Positions 5,458 to 12,805 of a stretch of 13,336 bases of DNA are shown here, piece by piece. The translations under genes and the position numbers were made by a program. This DNA comes from Deltaproteobacteria bacterium (GTDB lineage Bacteria > Desulfobacterota > GWC2-55-46 > DRQE01). The notes beneath the pieces are model-generated. The model had not been told where the DNA came from, searched no databases, and was given only the letters and a program-made list of their open reading frames with translations. Each line of letters opens with the position of its first letter. The stretch's first letter is position 1. The stretch is from contig DAOVKH010000021.1 of assembly GCA_030631875.1 (NCBI GenBank), positions 1 to 13,336 on the forward strand. Direction: 5' to 3'.

Positions 5458-6932
5458 AAAGAGACCTCCAGTGTAGGCCTCGCACGCCTTAGGTGATCAC
5501 GCATAAACCCTTTATATTCTTCCAAGAGTTTTTCGTCATCGGCCTCAAACCTCATGACGAGTACGGGCTGAGTATTGCTGGCACGAACCAAGGCCCAGCC
5601 GCCATTAAAGACAACCCTAAGGCCGTCGATATCAATAAGGTCTCTTATATTCGACCCCTCGCCAACTTCTTTTCCTACTAACTCTTTCACCTCTTCGATG
5701 ACCTTGAATTTATCATCATCCGAAGATTCGACCCTATACTCAGGCGTAACGACACTTGACGGAAGCCCTGCCAGTAGAGATGAAAACTTAAAGGCGGGGT
5801 CTTTTTCACGCTTCTTTACGAGTATCTCAAGTAGGCGCGCACTTGCGTATACGGCATCATCGAAGCCCAAATACCTGTCGGCAAAGAATATGTGCCCACT
5901 CATCTCGCCTGCCATCGCCGCCTTGAGCTCGACCATCTTGGATTTTATGAGCGAGTGCCCTGTCTTCCACATCACGGCGTTTCCGCCAAGGCGTGTAATC
6001 TCATCGTACATAATCTGCGAACACTTAACCTCGCCGACTATCGTAGCCGAAGGGTTCTCTTCAAGTATGGCTCGGGCGAAGATTATCATTATCTCGTCAC
6101 CATAGATAACCCTGCCGTTTTCGTCCACGAGCCCTATTCGGTCGGAGTCTCCGTCGTAACCCACGCCAAAATCCGCGCCAGTCTCCTTTACCTTTGCTAT
6201 CAAGTCTGTAAGGTTTTCGGCTACCGTCGGGTCGGGGTGGTGGTTCGGGAATCTACCGTCAACATCACAATAAAGCTCTACGACCTCAGCACCGAGCGTG
6301 CGCAAAAGCTCAGGGGCGACAAGGCCTCCTGTGCCGTTACCGGAGTCAAGTACGACCTTGACGGGCTTTGCCAAACCAGCCGATGGAAGTCTTTCCTTAA
6401 AGCCCTCTCTATGAAAATCAATGTATTCGGGTATGAGAGGAGTCTCCTTGAGAGAACCCCTACGCTTGGAAGCAACGGGGCCTTCTGACGCAATCCTCTT
6501 CATATACCCCTTAAGCTCCTGAATCTCGGAACCGTGAATCGTCTCACGCCCAATGCTGACCTTAAAGCCGTTGTAGTTGGCAGGATTGTGGCTTCCTGTT
6601 ATCATGATGCCCCCGTCGAGCAAGTCGCCGTTGCCTTTCTTTAGGTGATAAAGTGAGAAGTACTGGAGCGGTGTCGGGCACTCGCCTATATCCCATACAT
6701 CTATGCCCGCCGCTATAATGCCCTCTATGAGGGCGTCCTTTATCTCGGCAGAACTTAGGCGCACGTCGCGCCCTACAGTAACAATCAGGCCTTCGGTTTT
6801 ACCGACCTTATCCCTTAAGAACGCACCGTAGGCCGTGCCCAATAGCCCGGCAAGCTCTATTGTAAGTTCTTCTTCGAATACACCTCGGATGTCATACTCT
6901 CTGAATATATTATCCCTCACCTCTACAGCCAT
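5454..6932 (-). CDS. manB: Phosphomannomutase/phosphoglucomutase (AlgC type)
   Basis: 492 aa, near the usual length for α-D-phosphohexomutases. It moves phosphate between C6 and C1 of mannose or glucose, supplying precursors of nucleotide sugars for LPS and exopolysaccharide. Features in order: N-terminal FREYDIRG (10-17); phosphoserine loop TGSHNPANYNGFK (112-124, Ser114); metal-binding DGDSDR (260-265); sugar-specificity GEMSGH (342-347); and phosphate-binding RASNTQP (450-456). All are intact. GEMSGHIFF with the FREYDIRG start favours the dual-specificity PMM/PGM group over glucosamine mutase. It begins one base after the tadA stop codon, with purine-rich sequence just upstream, so the two form an operon. 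manB versus algC naming is arbitrary. Confidence 0.95.
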   Translation of the reverse strand: MAVEVRDNIFREYDIRGVFEEELTIELAGLLGTAYGAFLRDKVGKTEGLIVTVGRDVRLSSAEIKDALIEGIIAAGIDVWDIGECPTPLQYFSLYHLKKGNGDLLDGGIMITGSHNPANYNGFKVSIGRETIHGSEIQELKGYMKRIASEGPVASKRRGSLKETPLIPEYIDFHREGFKERLPSAGLAKPVKVVLDSGNGTGGLVAPELLRTLGAEVVELYCDVDGRFPNHHPDPTVAENLTDLIAKVKETGADFGVGYDGDSDRIGLVDENGRVIYGDEIMIIFARAILEENPSATIVGEVKCSQIMYDEITRLGGNAVMWKTGHSLIKSKMVELKAAMAGEMSGHIFFADRYLGFDDAVYASARLLEILVKKREKDPAFKFSSLLAGLPSSVVTPEYRVESSDDDKFKVIEEVKELVGKEVGEGSNIRDLIDIDGLRVVFNGGWALVRASNTQPVLVMRFEADDEKLLEEYKGFMRDHLRRARPTLEVSF

Positions 6933-6933
6933 A

Positions 6934-7419
6934 TTAGCCTTGAGCCTCCCGTCTATTGCCTTCTCTGAGTTTGGAGAAAAAAACCTTCAGTATCTGACTA
7001 CCCTCATCGGCCAAGAGACCTGAGGTCACCTCTATCCTGTGGTTCAGCCTATCGTCCTTCGAGATGTCATATAACGACCCGACGGCTCCGGCCTTCGGAT
7101 CCATAGGGCCAAATACGAGCCTTCCTATACGCGCCTGCACCATAGCGCCTATGCACATAAGGCATGGCTCAAGTGTAACGTAAAGGGTCGAATCTTCTAT
7201 GCGCCACGCATCTTTCTTAAGTGCCGCCTCCCGTATGGCGACAACCTCGGCATGAGAGGTCGGGTCCTTTGAAGTCTCCTTCAGGTTATGTCCTCTTGCG
7301 ACGACCTCGCCGCCTACTACGATGACCGCACCAATGGGTACTTCCCCTAAGGCCTCTGCGCGCTCGGCCTCACACAAAGCCTCTCGCATAAAGGCTATAT
7401 CTTTTTCGGAATCGTTCAT
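6934..7419 (-). CDS. tadA: tRNA-specific adenosine deaminase
   Basis: The 161-aa protein has TadA length. It converts adenosine 34 of tRNA-Arg(ACG) to inosine, needed to read CGN codons, as a cytoplasmic homodimer. The zinc deaminase core is complete: HAE at 56-58 (zinc ligand His56, proton shuttle Glu58) and PCLMC at 85-89 (zinc ligands Cys86 and Cys89). Typical TadA blocks EVPIGAVIV, ARGHNL and GAVGSLYDI are also present. The ATG at 7419 has no ribosome-binding site. A TATACT box (7431-7426) lies exactly six bases upstream, so the predicted transcript begins on the A of the ATG and would be leaderless; no good -35 was found. The phosphomannomutase gene follows with one base between. Confidence 0.95.
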   Translation of the reverse strand: MNDSEKDIAFMREALCEAERAEALGEVPIGAVIVVGGEVVARGHNLKETSKDPTSHAEVVAIREAALKKDAWRIEDSTLYVTLEPCLMCIGAMVQARIGRLVFGPMDPKAGAVGSLYDISKDDRLNHRIEVTSGLLADEGSQILKVFFSKLREGNRREAQG

Positions 7420-7425
7420 GATCAG

Positions 7426-7431
7426 AGTATA
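7426..7431 (-). promoter_or_regulatory. Candidate -10 box of tadA-manB
   Basis: Minus strand TATACT, placing the mRNA start at the tadA ATG. There is no convincing -35 hexamer at 16-18 bases, so the call rests on the -10 match, its position, and the lack of any ribosome-binding site. Confidence 0.35.
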
Positions 7432-7484
7432 TGATAACAGAATAATTCAGATGACAGTAAGAAAAAGGGCTCGTTGTAAATATT

Positions 7485-7513
7485 TTGTCATTTATACGCC
7501 TTTATGCTATCTT
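7485..7513 (+). promoter_or_regulatory. Putative σ70 promoter of the protease-like gene
   Basis: TTGTCA (7485-7490), 17-base spacer, TATCTT (7508-7513). The predicted start is near 7520, giving a ~31-base leader containing AAAGGAG. A short perfect palindrome, ATCTTA/TAAGAT (7509-7522), overlaps the -10 box and could be a small operator. Confidence 0.5.
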
Positions 7514-7550
7514 ATTTAAGATAAACTCATAAAGGAGAATACTTAATAAT

Positions 7551-8423
7551 ATGTTCGCAGATGCCATTGAAAAGATATCGAGTGCAGTACGTCCGGTCGT
7601 CGCCTGCAGGCGAAACTTCGACAAATCAACGGAGACCACCGGAGGCGCACTGCTCATAATAAATAAAGAAGGACACTTCATCAGCGCGGCACACACCTTT
7701 GAGGTCGTGCCGCTGGCAAAGATACACGCCTCTGCGGCAACGAAGCTTGCCGTCAAGACGATAGACCTTAAGAAGAAAGATACGAAAGAAGCCAAACGTG
7801 AGCTTAAGAAGCTTAAGCCCGACAATAAGTGGATAACGGCCTCCTCGCTATGGCCGGGGAGCGACGGGCAGAGCGTAACAGACTTAAATGTCATACCTGA
7901 TGCCGATATACTCATCGGGCGGCTCGACTCATTTGATCCATCGACGGTCTCTAATTACCCTGTATTTAAATCCCCTGACGCAGAGGTGCGTATAGGTACG
8001 GGGCTTTGCAAGGTAGGCTTCGCCTTTAATGAGCTTGAGACCGAATTCGACGCCTCGACAAACGGCTTTAAGATAGACTTCAAGAACCTCGTGCCATTCC
8101 CCTTGGAGGGAATGTACACGAGAAACATCGCCTTCAAGGGCCAAAACACGGGTAAGGACATGCCTGCGATACAGCCTAAGTTCATAGAGACCTCCACGCC
8201 CGGGCTTAAGGGCCACAGCGGAGGGCCTTTGGTAGATAAAGCAGGGCGAGTATGGGGCATACAGAGCCGCACGGCTCACATCCCGCTCGGCATTAACCCT
8301 GTAATGGCCAAAGGGTCACGCGGAGAAGAGTTAGAACAGTTCCTGAATGTCAGCTGGGCTATACACCCGGAGGTCATCATACAATTCCTGAAAGAACATA
8401 AGATAGACTTTAAGAGCGAATAA
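7551..8423 (+). CDS. Trypsin-fold serine protease-like protein, no export signal
   Basis: 290 aa. The chymotrypsin-type triad is readable: GHFISAAHTF (41-50) gives His48, PDADILIGRL (116-125) gives Asp119, and GLKGHSGGPLVD (218-229) gives Ser223 within G-x-S-G-G-P. GRVWGIQS supplies the last β-strand. The chain is one protease domain without PDZ, transmembrane segment or signal peptide (N terminus MFADAIEKISSAVRPVVA), so it should act in the cytoplasm, unlike DegP/HtrA. A Lys/Glu-rich insertion at ~65-95 (KTIDLKKKDTKEAKRELKKL) separates His and Asp. AAAGGAG lies 13 bases before the ATG, rather far. It has its own promoter and precedes the glycosyltransferase. Substrate is unknown; protease fold is likely, activity is inferred from the intact triad. 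Confidence 0.75.
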   Translation: MFADAIEKISSAVRPVVACRRNFDKSTETTGGALLIINKEGHFISAAHTFEVVPLAKIHASAATKLAVKTIDLKKKDTKEAKRELKKLKPDNKWITASSLWPGSDGQSVTDLNVIPDADILIGRLDSFDPSTVSNYPVFKSPDAEVRIGTGLCKVGFAFNELETEFDASTNGFKIDFKNLVPFPLEGMYTRNIAFKGQNTGKDMPAIQPKFIETSTPGLKGHSGGPLVDKAGRVWGIQSRTAHIPLGINPVMAKGSRGEELEQFLNVSWAIHPEVIIQFLKEHKIDFKSE

Positions 8424-8436
8424 CCACGACCCTGCA

Positions 8437-8464
8437 TTGACTATCGCTCGCTTGGTGCTAAAAT
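8437..8464 (+). promoter_or_regulatory. Putative σ70 promoter of the glycosyltransferase gene
   Basis: TTGACT (8437-8442), 16-base spacer, TAAAAT (8459-8464). The predicted start is near 8471. A GAGAGGGAG ribosome-binding site precedes the ATG at 8497. Confidence 0.6.
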
Positions 8465-8496
8465 ATATGTAATACCTCTGAGAGGGAGCAGACCTA

Positions 8497-9711
8497 ATGG
8501 GCAAAGAACCTCTGATAAAGTGCGACATGATCGTTGGCATACCGTCATACAATGAGGCCGACACTATCGGCTTTGTCGTAAAGACCGTCGATGAAGGGTT
8601 ACGGAAACACTTCCCGAGCAAGAAGGCTATAATCATAAATGTCGATAACGCAAGCCCTGACAATACAAAAGACGTCTTTCTTGAGGTTGAGACCTCTACC
8701 GAAAAAAAATACATCTCTACGCCCGAAGGAATACTAGGTAAGGGCAACAACTTCCTTAATCTATTTAAGTTCGCATCTACTACTACTGCCAAAACATTCA
8801 TAGTCGTCGATGCGGACCTTAAATCCATAACGCCCGATTGGATGGATTATCTGGGCACCCCTATCATCAAAGGCGAAGACTACGTTACCCCGCTCTACAC
8901 GCGCCACCAGTTCGACGGCTCCATCACAAACCACATATGCTATCCCGCGATATTCGGACTCCTCTCTACCAATATACGCCAACCCATAGGAGGCGACTTT
9001 GCCTTCTCAAGAAAACTCATGGATTACTGGCGGGCACAACCCATGAACGATACCGTCAAGCACTACGGCATAGATATCTTCATGACCATGCACGCCATAC
9101 TCGGAGGCTTCAATATATGCCAGAGCGGACTCGGCGTAAAGGTACATAAAGCAAGTGCCCCGAAGCTCGGCCCCATGTTCGAGCAGGTCATACAAACGCT
9201 TCTGACCGTACTCTCTGAGAATAAAGACAAGTGGCTAAAGACCATCACCCAGCCCGTAAGAGAGACTCCTAAGTTCGGCCTGACCGCAATAGAAGAACCT
9301 CAGGAGCTTATCTTCAACATGCACGCCATGAAGGAGAGCTGTAAGCGCGCTTACGCCGAGAGCCGAGAGATTACAGAAGAATTATTGCCGGCCTACTCCT
9401 TTGCCGTAATAGACGATATGTTCAAGATGGACTTCTATGGGATGGACATGCTCCTATGGTCGCAGATATTCTATAACCTTCTATATAAGTTCGACCAGGC
9501 AAAGGACGACGCAACAAGAATGAAGGTCATAAAGGTTCTAACGCCTCTTTACTTTGCCAGAACCTTGAGTTTCAACTACAACACCTGGAAGTATAATATC
9601 AAGTACGCTGAAGAAGAAGTTCAAAGGCAGGCCTTAGGCTTTGCCTCACAACGCCACTACCTCCTTGGTCTATACGGCGAAGAACTAATCTGCGGATGCG
9701 ACTCCGAGTAA
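8497..9711 (+). CDS. GT-A family glycosyltransferase, glucosylglycerate synthase-like
   Basis: 404 aa. The N-terminal GT-A domain starts IVGIPSYNEADTIGFVV (12-28), followed by INVDNASPDNT (48-57), GKGNN (81-85), and the metal-binding DxD as VVDADLKS (103-110). QPIGGDFAFS (162-171), GIDIFMTMHA (191-200) and KVHK (215-218, a possible metal-ligand His217) are acceptor-side features. This order, plus an all-helical C-terminal part of ~180 residues, resembles glucosyl/mannosylglycerate and glucosyl-phosphoglycerate synthases (retaining, GT81/GT78-like) more than ordinary GT2 enzymes. The likely product would be a compatible solute such as glucosylglycerate, but donor and acceptor cannot be read from sequence. 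No membrane segments are present. It has its own promoter, a good ribosome-binding site, and stands alone. The second-step phosphatase is not nearby. Confidence 0.75.
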   Translation: MGKEPLIKCDMIVGIPSYNEADTIGFVVKTVDEGLRKHFPSKKAIIINVDNASPDNTKDVFLEVETSTEKKYISTPEGILGKGNNFLNLFKFASTTTAKTFIVVDADLKSITPDWMDYLGTPIIKGEDYVTPLYTRHQFDGSITNHICYPAIFGLLSTNIRQPIGGDFAFSRKLMDYWRAQPMNDTVKHYGIDIFMTMHAILGGFNICQSGLGVKVHKASAPKLGPMFEQVIQTLLTVLSENKDKWLKTITQPVRETPKFGLTAIEEPQELIFNMHAMKESCKRAYAESREITEELLPAYSFAVIDDMFKMDFYGMDMLLWSQIFYNLLYKFDQAKDDATRMKVIKVLTPLYFARTLSFNYNTWKYNIKYAEEEVQRQALGFASQRHYLLGLYGEELICGCDSE

Positions 9712-9810
9712 AGTACCCTTTTAGCTATACTCACAAAAAACCCCTGCAAAAGCCATAGACCTCCGCAAGACAAAAAGATACAGTATTTGCTACCCCAAGA
9801 GTAGTAAGTG

Positions 9811-9819
9811 TGGTATAGT
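9811..9819 (+). promoter_or_regulatory. Extended -10 promoter candidate for bipA
   Basis: TGGTATAGT is an extended -10 element (TGnTATAGT). No acceptable -35 at standard spacing was found. The predicted start is near 9826, 36 bases before the TTG start of bipA. The 9712-9810 stretch before it holds no clear terminator for the glycosyltransferase gene. Confidence 0.4.
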
Positions 9820-9861
9820 ATTTGATTAAATAAACCTCTAACCCTTAATAAGGAGAACGAC

Positions 9862-11667
9862 TTGAAACGCACAGATATAAGAAACGTCGCCATAATAGCC
9901 CACGTTGACCACGGAAAGACAACGCTCGTAGACGGCCTTCTGGCACAGGCCGGAACCTTCCATGAACGCGAAGAGGTCAAGGACAGAGTCATGGATTCTA
10001 TGGACCTTGAACGTGAACGAGGCATAACGATCATGGCCAAGAACACGGCCATAGACTATAGAGATACTAAGATAAATATTATCGACACGCCCGGACACGC
10101 CGACTTCGGCGGTGAGGTCGAGCGCATACTCAAGATGGTAGACGGTGTCCTCTTACTCGTGGACGCATCCGAAGGCCCTTTGCCTCAAACACGCTTTGTT
10201 CTAAAGAAGGCACTCGACCTTGGCCTTCCTCCCATACTCGTCATAAATAAGATAGACCGCCCGGACGCGCGCATAGCCGAGGTCTTGGACGAAGTCTACG
10301 ATATGTTCATAGACTTGGACGCTACGGAAGACCAACTGGACTTTCCCGTAGTCTATGCTATAGCCAAGGACGGCATAGCAAAGAGAGAGCTCAAAGACGA
10401 ATCTGAGAATCTAAAGCCTCTATTGGATATGTTAATAGACGACGTCGCCCCACCCGAAGGCGACCCGGACGGAGGCCTGCAGGTACTTATCACCAACATA
10501 GATTACTCGGAGTATATCGGACGCCTTGCGGTCGGACGCGTAGTTACCGGCACGATAAAGGCCGGCGATAGCGTATCCATCGTAGGTGAAGCCGGTAAAA
10601 TTACAAAGACAAAGGTCACCGTACTCTATACATTCAAAGGCCTTGAGCGCATAGAAGTAGCAGAGGCATCCATAGGCGACATAATAGCGTTATCGGGCAT
10701 GGAGGCCGTTGGCATAGGCGACACTATCGCCGACGCAGATGAGCCGGTAGCCTTGGAACGTCTCCTCATAGATGAGCCGACAATATCGGTCGTCTTCTCG
10801 GTCAACGATTCACCATTCGCAGGCCAAGACGGAAAGTTCGTAACCTCGCGTAACCTGAAAGACCGCCTCGAAAAAGAACTTCTCTATAACGTCTCCATCC
10901 GAGTAGATCTCTCTCGCCCGGATGCCTTTAAGGTCATGGGCAGGGGCGAGCTTCAAATAGCGGTGCTAATCGAAATGATGCGCAGAGAGGGCTATGAGCT
11001 ATCCGTTGCCATGCCCGAGACTATAACCAAGAAGGTAGACGGTCAGACCCATGAGCCTATGGAGATACTCTACATAGACGTACCGGAAGAATTCGTCGGT
11101 GCCGTAACCCAAGAGCTCGGCATACGCAAAGGTAAGATGATAAAGATGGAAAATAACGGCCACGGCAGAGCGCGCATAGACTTTAAGATTCCTTCGCGCG
11201 GGCTCATCGGCTTCCGCTCGAAGTTCCTCACCGACACGCGCGGCACAGGCCTTATGAACCACCTCTTCGACGGATACGAACCCTTCCACGGCGAGATAAG
11301 CAAAAGAAAGAGTGGCGCGCTCGTAGCGGATCGACCGGGTAAGTCCAACACCTTCGCGCTCAGTAACATTCAGCCCAGAGGCACGCTATTCATAAAGGAA
11401 AGTGTCCCTGTATATGAAGGCATGATAATCGGCGAAAACTCACGCGAGAATGACCTCGACGTAAATATAACAAAAGAAAAGAAGCTCACCAACATGCGTG
11501 CTTCCGGATCAGACGACACGCTTCAGCTGGCTCCGCCAAAACCTATGGGCCTTGAAGAGTCCATAGAGTTTCTGAAAGAAGACGAACTCGTCGAAGTTAC
11601 GCCGGAAAATATCAGACTTAGGAAGAAGATTTTGCAGGCTAATAAACGCCCTAAGAAACAGAAGTAA
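9862..11667 (+). CDS. typA: Translational GTPase BipA/TypA
   Basis: 601 aa, standard BipA length. It is a ribosome-associated EF-G-like GTPase active in ribosome assembly and stress or cold growth. G1 AHVDHGKT (13-20), G2 GITI (54-57), G3 DTPGH (75-79) and G4 NKID (129-132) are intact. G5 reads VYAIAKDG where SA is usual, so the Ser is replaced by Ile. Domain II (ITNIDYSEYIGRLAVGRV), the EF-G III/V-like domains (VSIRVDLSRPDAFKVMGRGEL, SRGLIGFRSKFLTDTRGTG) and the BipA-specific C-terminal domain (NIQPRGTLFIKESVPVYEGM, then LRASG-like MRASGSDD) follow. It starts with TTG, supported by AAGGAG 7 bases upstream and by alignment of KRTDIRNVAIIAHVDHGKT with the family. The structured repeat A begins directly after its stop codon. 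Confidence 0.97.
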   Translation: MKRTDIRNVAIIAHVDHGKTTLVDGLLAQAGTFHEREEVKDRVMDSMDLERERGITIMAKNTAIDYRDTKINIIDTPGHADFGGEVERILKMVDGVLLLVDASEGPLPQTRFVLKKALDLGLPPILVINKIDRPDARIAEVLDEVYDMFIDLDATEDQLDFPVVYAIAKDGIAKRELKDESENLKPLLDMLIDDVAPPEGDPDGGLQVLITNIDYSEYIGRLAVGRVVTGTIKAGDSVSIVGEAGKITKTKVTVLYTFKGLERIEVAEASIGDIIALSGMEAVGIGDTIADADEPVALERLLIDEPTISVVFSVNDSPFAGQDGKFVTSRNLKDRLEKELLYNVSIRVDLSRPDAFKVMGRGELQIAVLIEMMRREGYELSVAMPETITKKVDGQTHEPMEILYIDVPEEFVGAVTQELGIRKGKMIKMENNGHGRARIDFKIPSRGLIGFRSKFLTDTRGTGLMNHLFDGYEPFHGEISKRKSGALVADRPGKSNTFALSNIQPRGTLFIKESVPVYEGMIIGENSRENDLDVNITKEKKLTNMRASGSDDTLQLAPPKPMGLEESIEFLKEDELVEVTPENIRLRKKILQANKRPKKQK

Positions 11668-11789
11668 GCGGCTTCGGGAGCGGCGCACCTGCTTTGTTCT
11701 GCTTCGATATCAGTCGCTTGACGTAGATAAAACTACGCCGCGCTCCTAATATCTCGCACGCCTCACATCTGCACCGCTCTCTTTGCCGC
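11668..11789. repeat. Structured intergenic repeat, copy A (just after the bipA stop)
   Basis: A 122-bp element bounded by GCGGC (11668-11672) and GCCGC (11785-11789). It matches copy B (12806-12926) in inverted orientation. Shared blocks are GCTTTGTT (11691-11698), TCGCTtGACGTA (11714-11725), AATATCTCGcACGCCTC (11748-11764) and CTCTTTGCCGC (11779-11789). Internal pairing: CGTAG(ATAAAA)CTACG at 11722-11737, and GATAT/ATATC at 11706-11710 with 11749-11753. Similarity continues a little beyond, into a GG-TTTTATA stretch matching GG-TTTTTAAA beyond copy B. It has stop codons in the frames checked and no coding signal. Confidence 0.75.
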
Positions 11790-11829
11790 GTGAGGTTTTA
11801 TACACCACTCCTCTTTACCGCAAATAGTT

Positions 11830-11859
11830 AAGGCCTACGTCGAAAGACGTCGGCCTTTT
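11830..11859 (+). terminator. Intrinsic terminator downstream of bipA
   Basis: AAGGCC-T-ACGTC, loop GAAA, GACGT-C-GGCCTT, then TT and G-rich T sequence (TTTTGTTGT). The stem has 11 bp with one mismatch and a stable GNRA-type tetraloop. It sits between convergent bipA and the DUF4238 gene and could act on both, better for the plus strand. The rest of 11790-11925 shows nothing else recognisable. Confidence 0.8.
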
Positions 11860-11925
11860 GTTGTGAGATATATGCAATCCCGCCAAACGAATTATGCTTC
11901 CTTTTAAAGCCACCATACAAGATTG

Positions 11926-12681
11926 TTAGGTGTCTTTCTTGCTACGCCAGTGTTTTATTATAAAACTATCTTCTATCGAGTTTTTATTTTTTGCGTAAAT
12001 GCTCCTATTTACATTTTTGATTATTTCACTGTTGATATTTGCTACCATTTTTCGAGGGTTTTTTCCCAATCGATTAATGTTTACTTGGTTTGTAGCTATA
12101 AAGAAATGTTTAGGGCTCAACGGCAAAATAATTACACAATCCGGATCGGATAAATCGTTAGGTTTGAATACCAGAGGATTATCGCATGTAATTAATTCCA
12201 AATTAGTGTTAACCCGTACAAACATCCAAGTTAAGGATCTTAAGTCTTTAACAGCACGCTCATTTCCTATGATTTGTTGAATTTGATCTCTCGCTATAGA
12301 CTTATCCACGCCTATAGTCTCAAAGTTGTTCTGAATGAATTCTACTTTATCAGGCATGCGAATTATTAATCCTAAAATAAAGATTGCCCAATTATTGTGG
12401 TCTTTTTCTCCTAAATCAAGTCTAATTGGGCTAACGCTGTCTTCAGATTCCAGCCTATTTAAAATTATGGCTGCGTCGTTATCCAATGGCTTGAAAAATG
12501 TTTCTTCGATTTCTCCGTATAAACCACGTTCGTAAGCAATTCCAGCTGGCGCATGTGGTGTCCAGTAAGTTTTTTTTCTGTCTGGAAAATACCTGCCTGA
12601 AAACAACCTCTGATCAGGGTTGTTTTGTGACCATCTCTTTAGATAGAATTGAGGAACATAATGATCTTTTGGTTGTTTCAT
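11926..12681 (-). CDS. DUF4238 protein, probably acquired
   Basis: 251 aa from the ATG at 12681. The N terminus KDHYVPQFYLKRWS is the hallmark of DUF4238. The middle TWMFVRVNTNLELITCDNPLVF matches the family's W-f-...-fiTSDnP block, and LPLSPKHFF follows. No function is established that I can name, and no catalytic motif is certain. A TTG 57 bases upstream could extend the frame, but the candidate -10 box lies inside that extension. The HYVPQ motif starts seven residues after the chosen ATG, and AGGA is well spaced before it. The gene is visibly AT-richer than its neighbours, and isoleucine is mostly ATT/ATC/ATA mixed rather than mainly ATA. It lies between inverted repeats A and B, which points to horizontal acquisition. 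Genes of this family turn up sporadically as singletons in bacteria. Confidence 0.8.
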   Translation of the reverse strand: MKQPKDHYVPQFYLKRWSQNNPDQRLFSGRYFPDRKKTYWTPHAPAGIAYERGLYGEIEETFFKPLDNDAAIILNRLESEDSVSPIRLDLGEKDHNNWAIFILGLIIRMPDKVEFIQNNFETIGVDKSIARDQIQQIIGNERAVKDLRSLTWMFVRVNTNLELITCDNPLVFKPNDLSDPDCVIILPLSPKHFFIATNQVNINRLGKNPRKMVANINSEIIKNVNRSIYAKNKNSIEDSFIIKHWRSKKDT

Positions 12682-12720
12682 ACTTTTCCGTCCTATAGGG
12701 TAAGCCGTGCCACCACTCCC

Positions 12721-12748
12721 ATTGTATTTCGCTTCCAAACAAACCCAA
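12721..12748 (-). promoter_or_regulatory. Putative promoter of the DUF4238 gene
   Basis: Minus strand TTGGGT (12748-12743), 16-base spacer, TACAAT (12726-12721). The -10 is good, the -35 weak. The predicted start is near 12714, ~33 bases before the ATG at 12681. Confidence 0.45.
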
Positions 12749-12750
12749 AA

Positions 12751-12788
12751 CCGTCCGATTGCCCCTTCGGCAGGCTCAGGGCGAACGG
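12751..12788. repeat. REP-like palindromic repeat
   Basis: The minus strand reads CCGTTCGCCC, then TGAGCCTGCCGAA, then GGGGC...CGGACGG, an imperfect hairpin. Its core (CCGTTCGnCCTGAGCnTGnCGAAGG) is a palindrome I know from many bacterial genomes as a dispersed REP-type element, linked to REP-associated transposases. The right arm is degenerate here, with inserted bases. No transposase is encoded nearby. Confidence 0.6.
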
Positions 12789-12805
12789 TCTTTAAAAACC
12801 ACCCT

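Noticed and set aside
5575..6488. Long plus-strand frames (176 and 198 codons) opposite phosphomannomutase
   Set aside because: Antisense shadows of a gene with every catalytic motif intact.
8331..8828. 165-codon minus-strand frame across the protease/glycosyltransferase junction
   Set aside because: Overlaps two genes and a promoter on the other strand; no ribosome-binding site or recognisable domain.
9712..9810. Possible terminator after the glycosyltransferase gene
   Set aside because: C-rich and A-rich runs are present (accccctgc-like), but no inverted repeat with a T tract on the plus strand could be drawn.
11759..11800. CCTCAC...GTGAGG plus TTTT as a separate bipA terminator
   Set aside because: Stem is only six pairs around a 23-base loop and belongs to the edge of repeat A. 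The GAAA-loop hairpin at 11830 is a far better terminator.
12682..12738. TTG start extending the DUF4238 protein by 19 residues
   Set aside because: The candidate -10 box lies inside it, family similarity begins after the ATG at 12681, and that ATG has its own ribosome-binding site.
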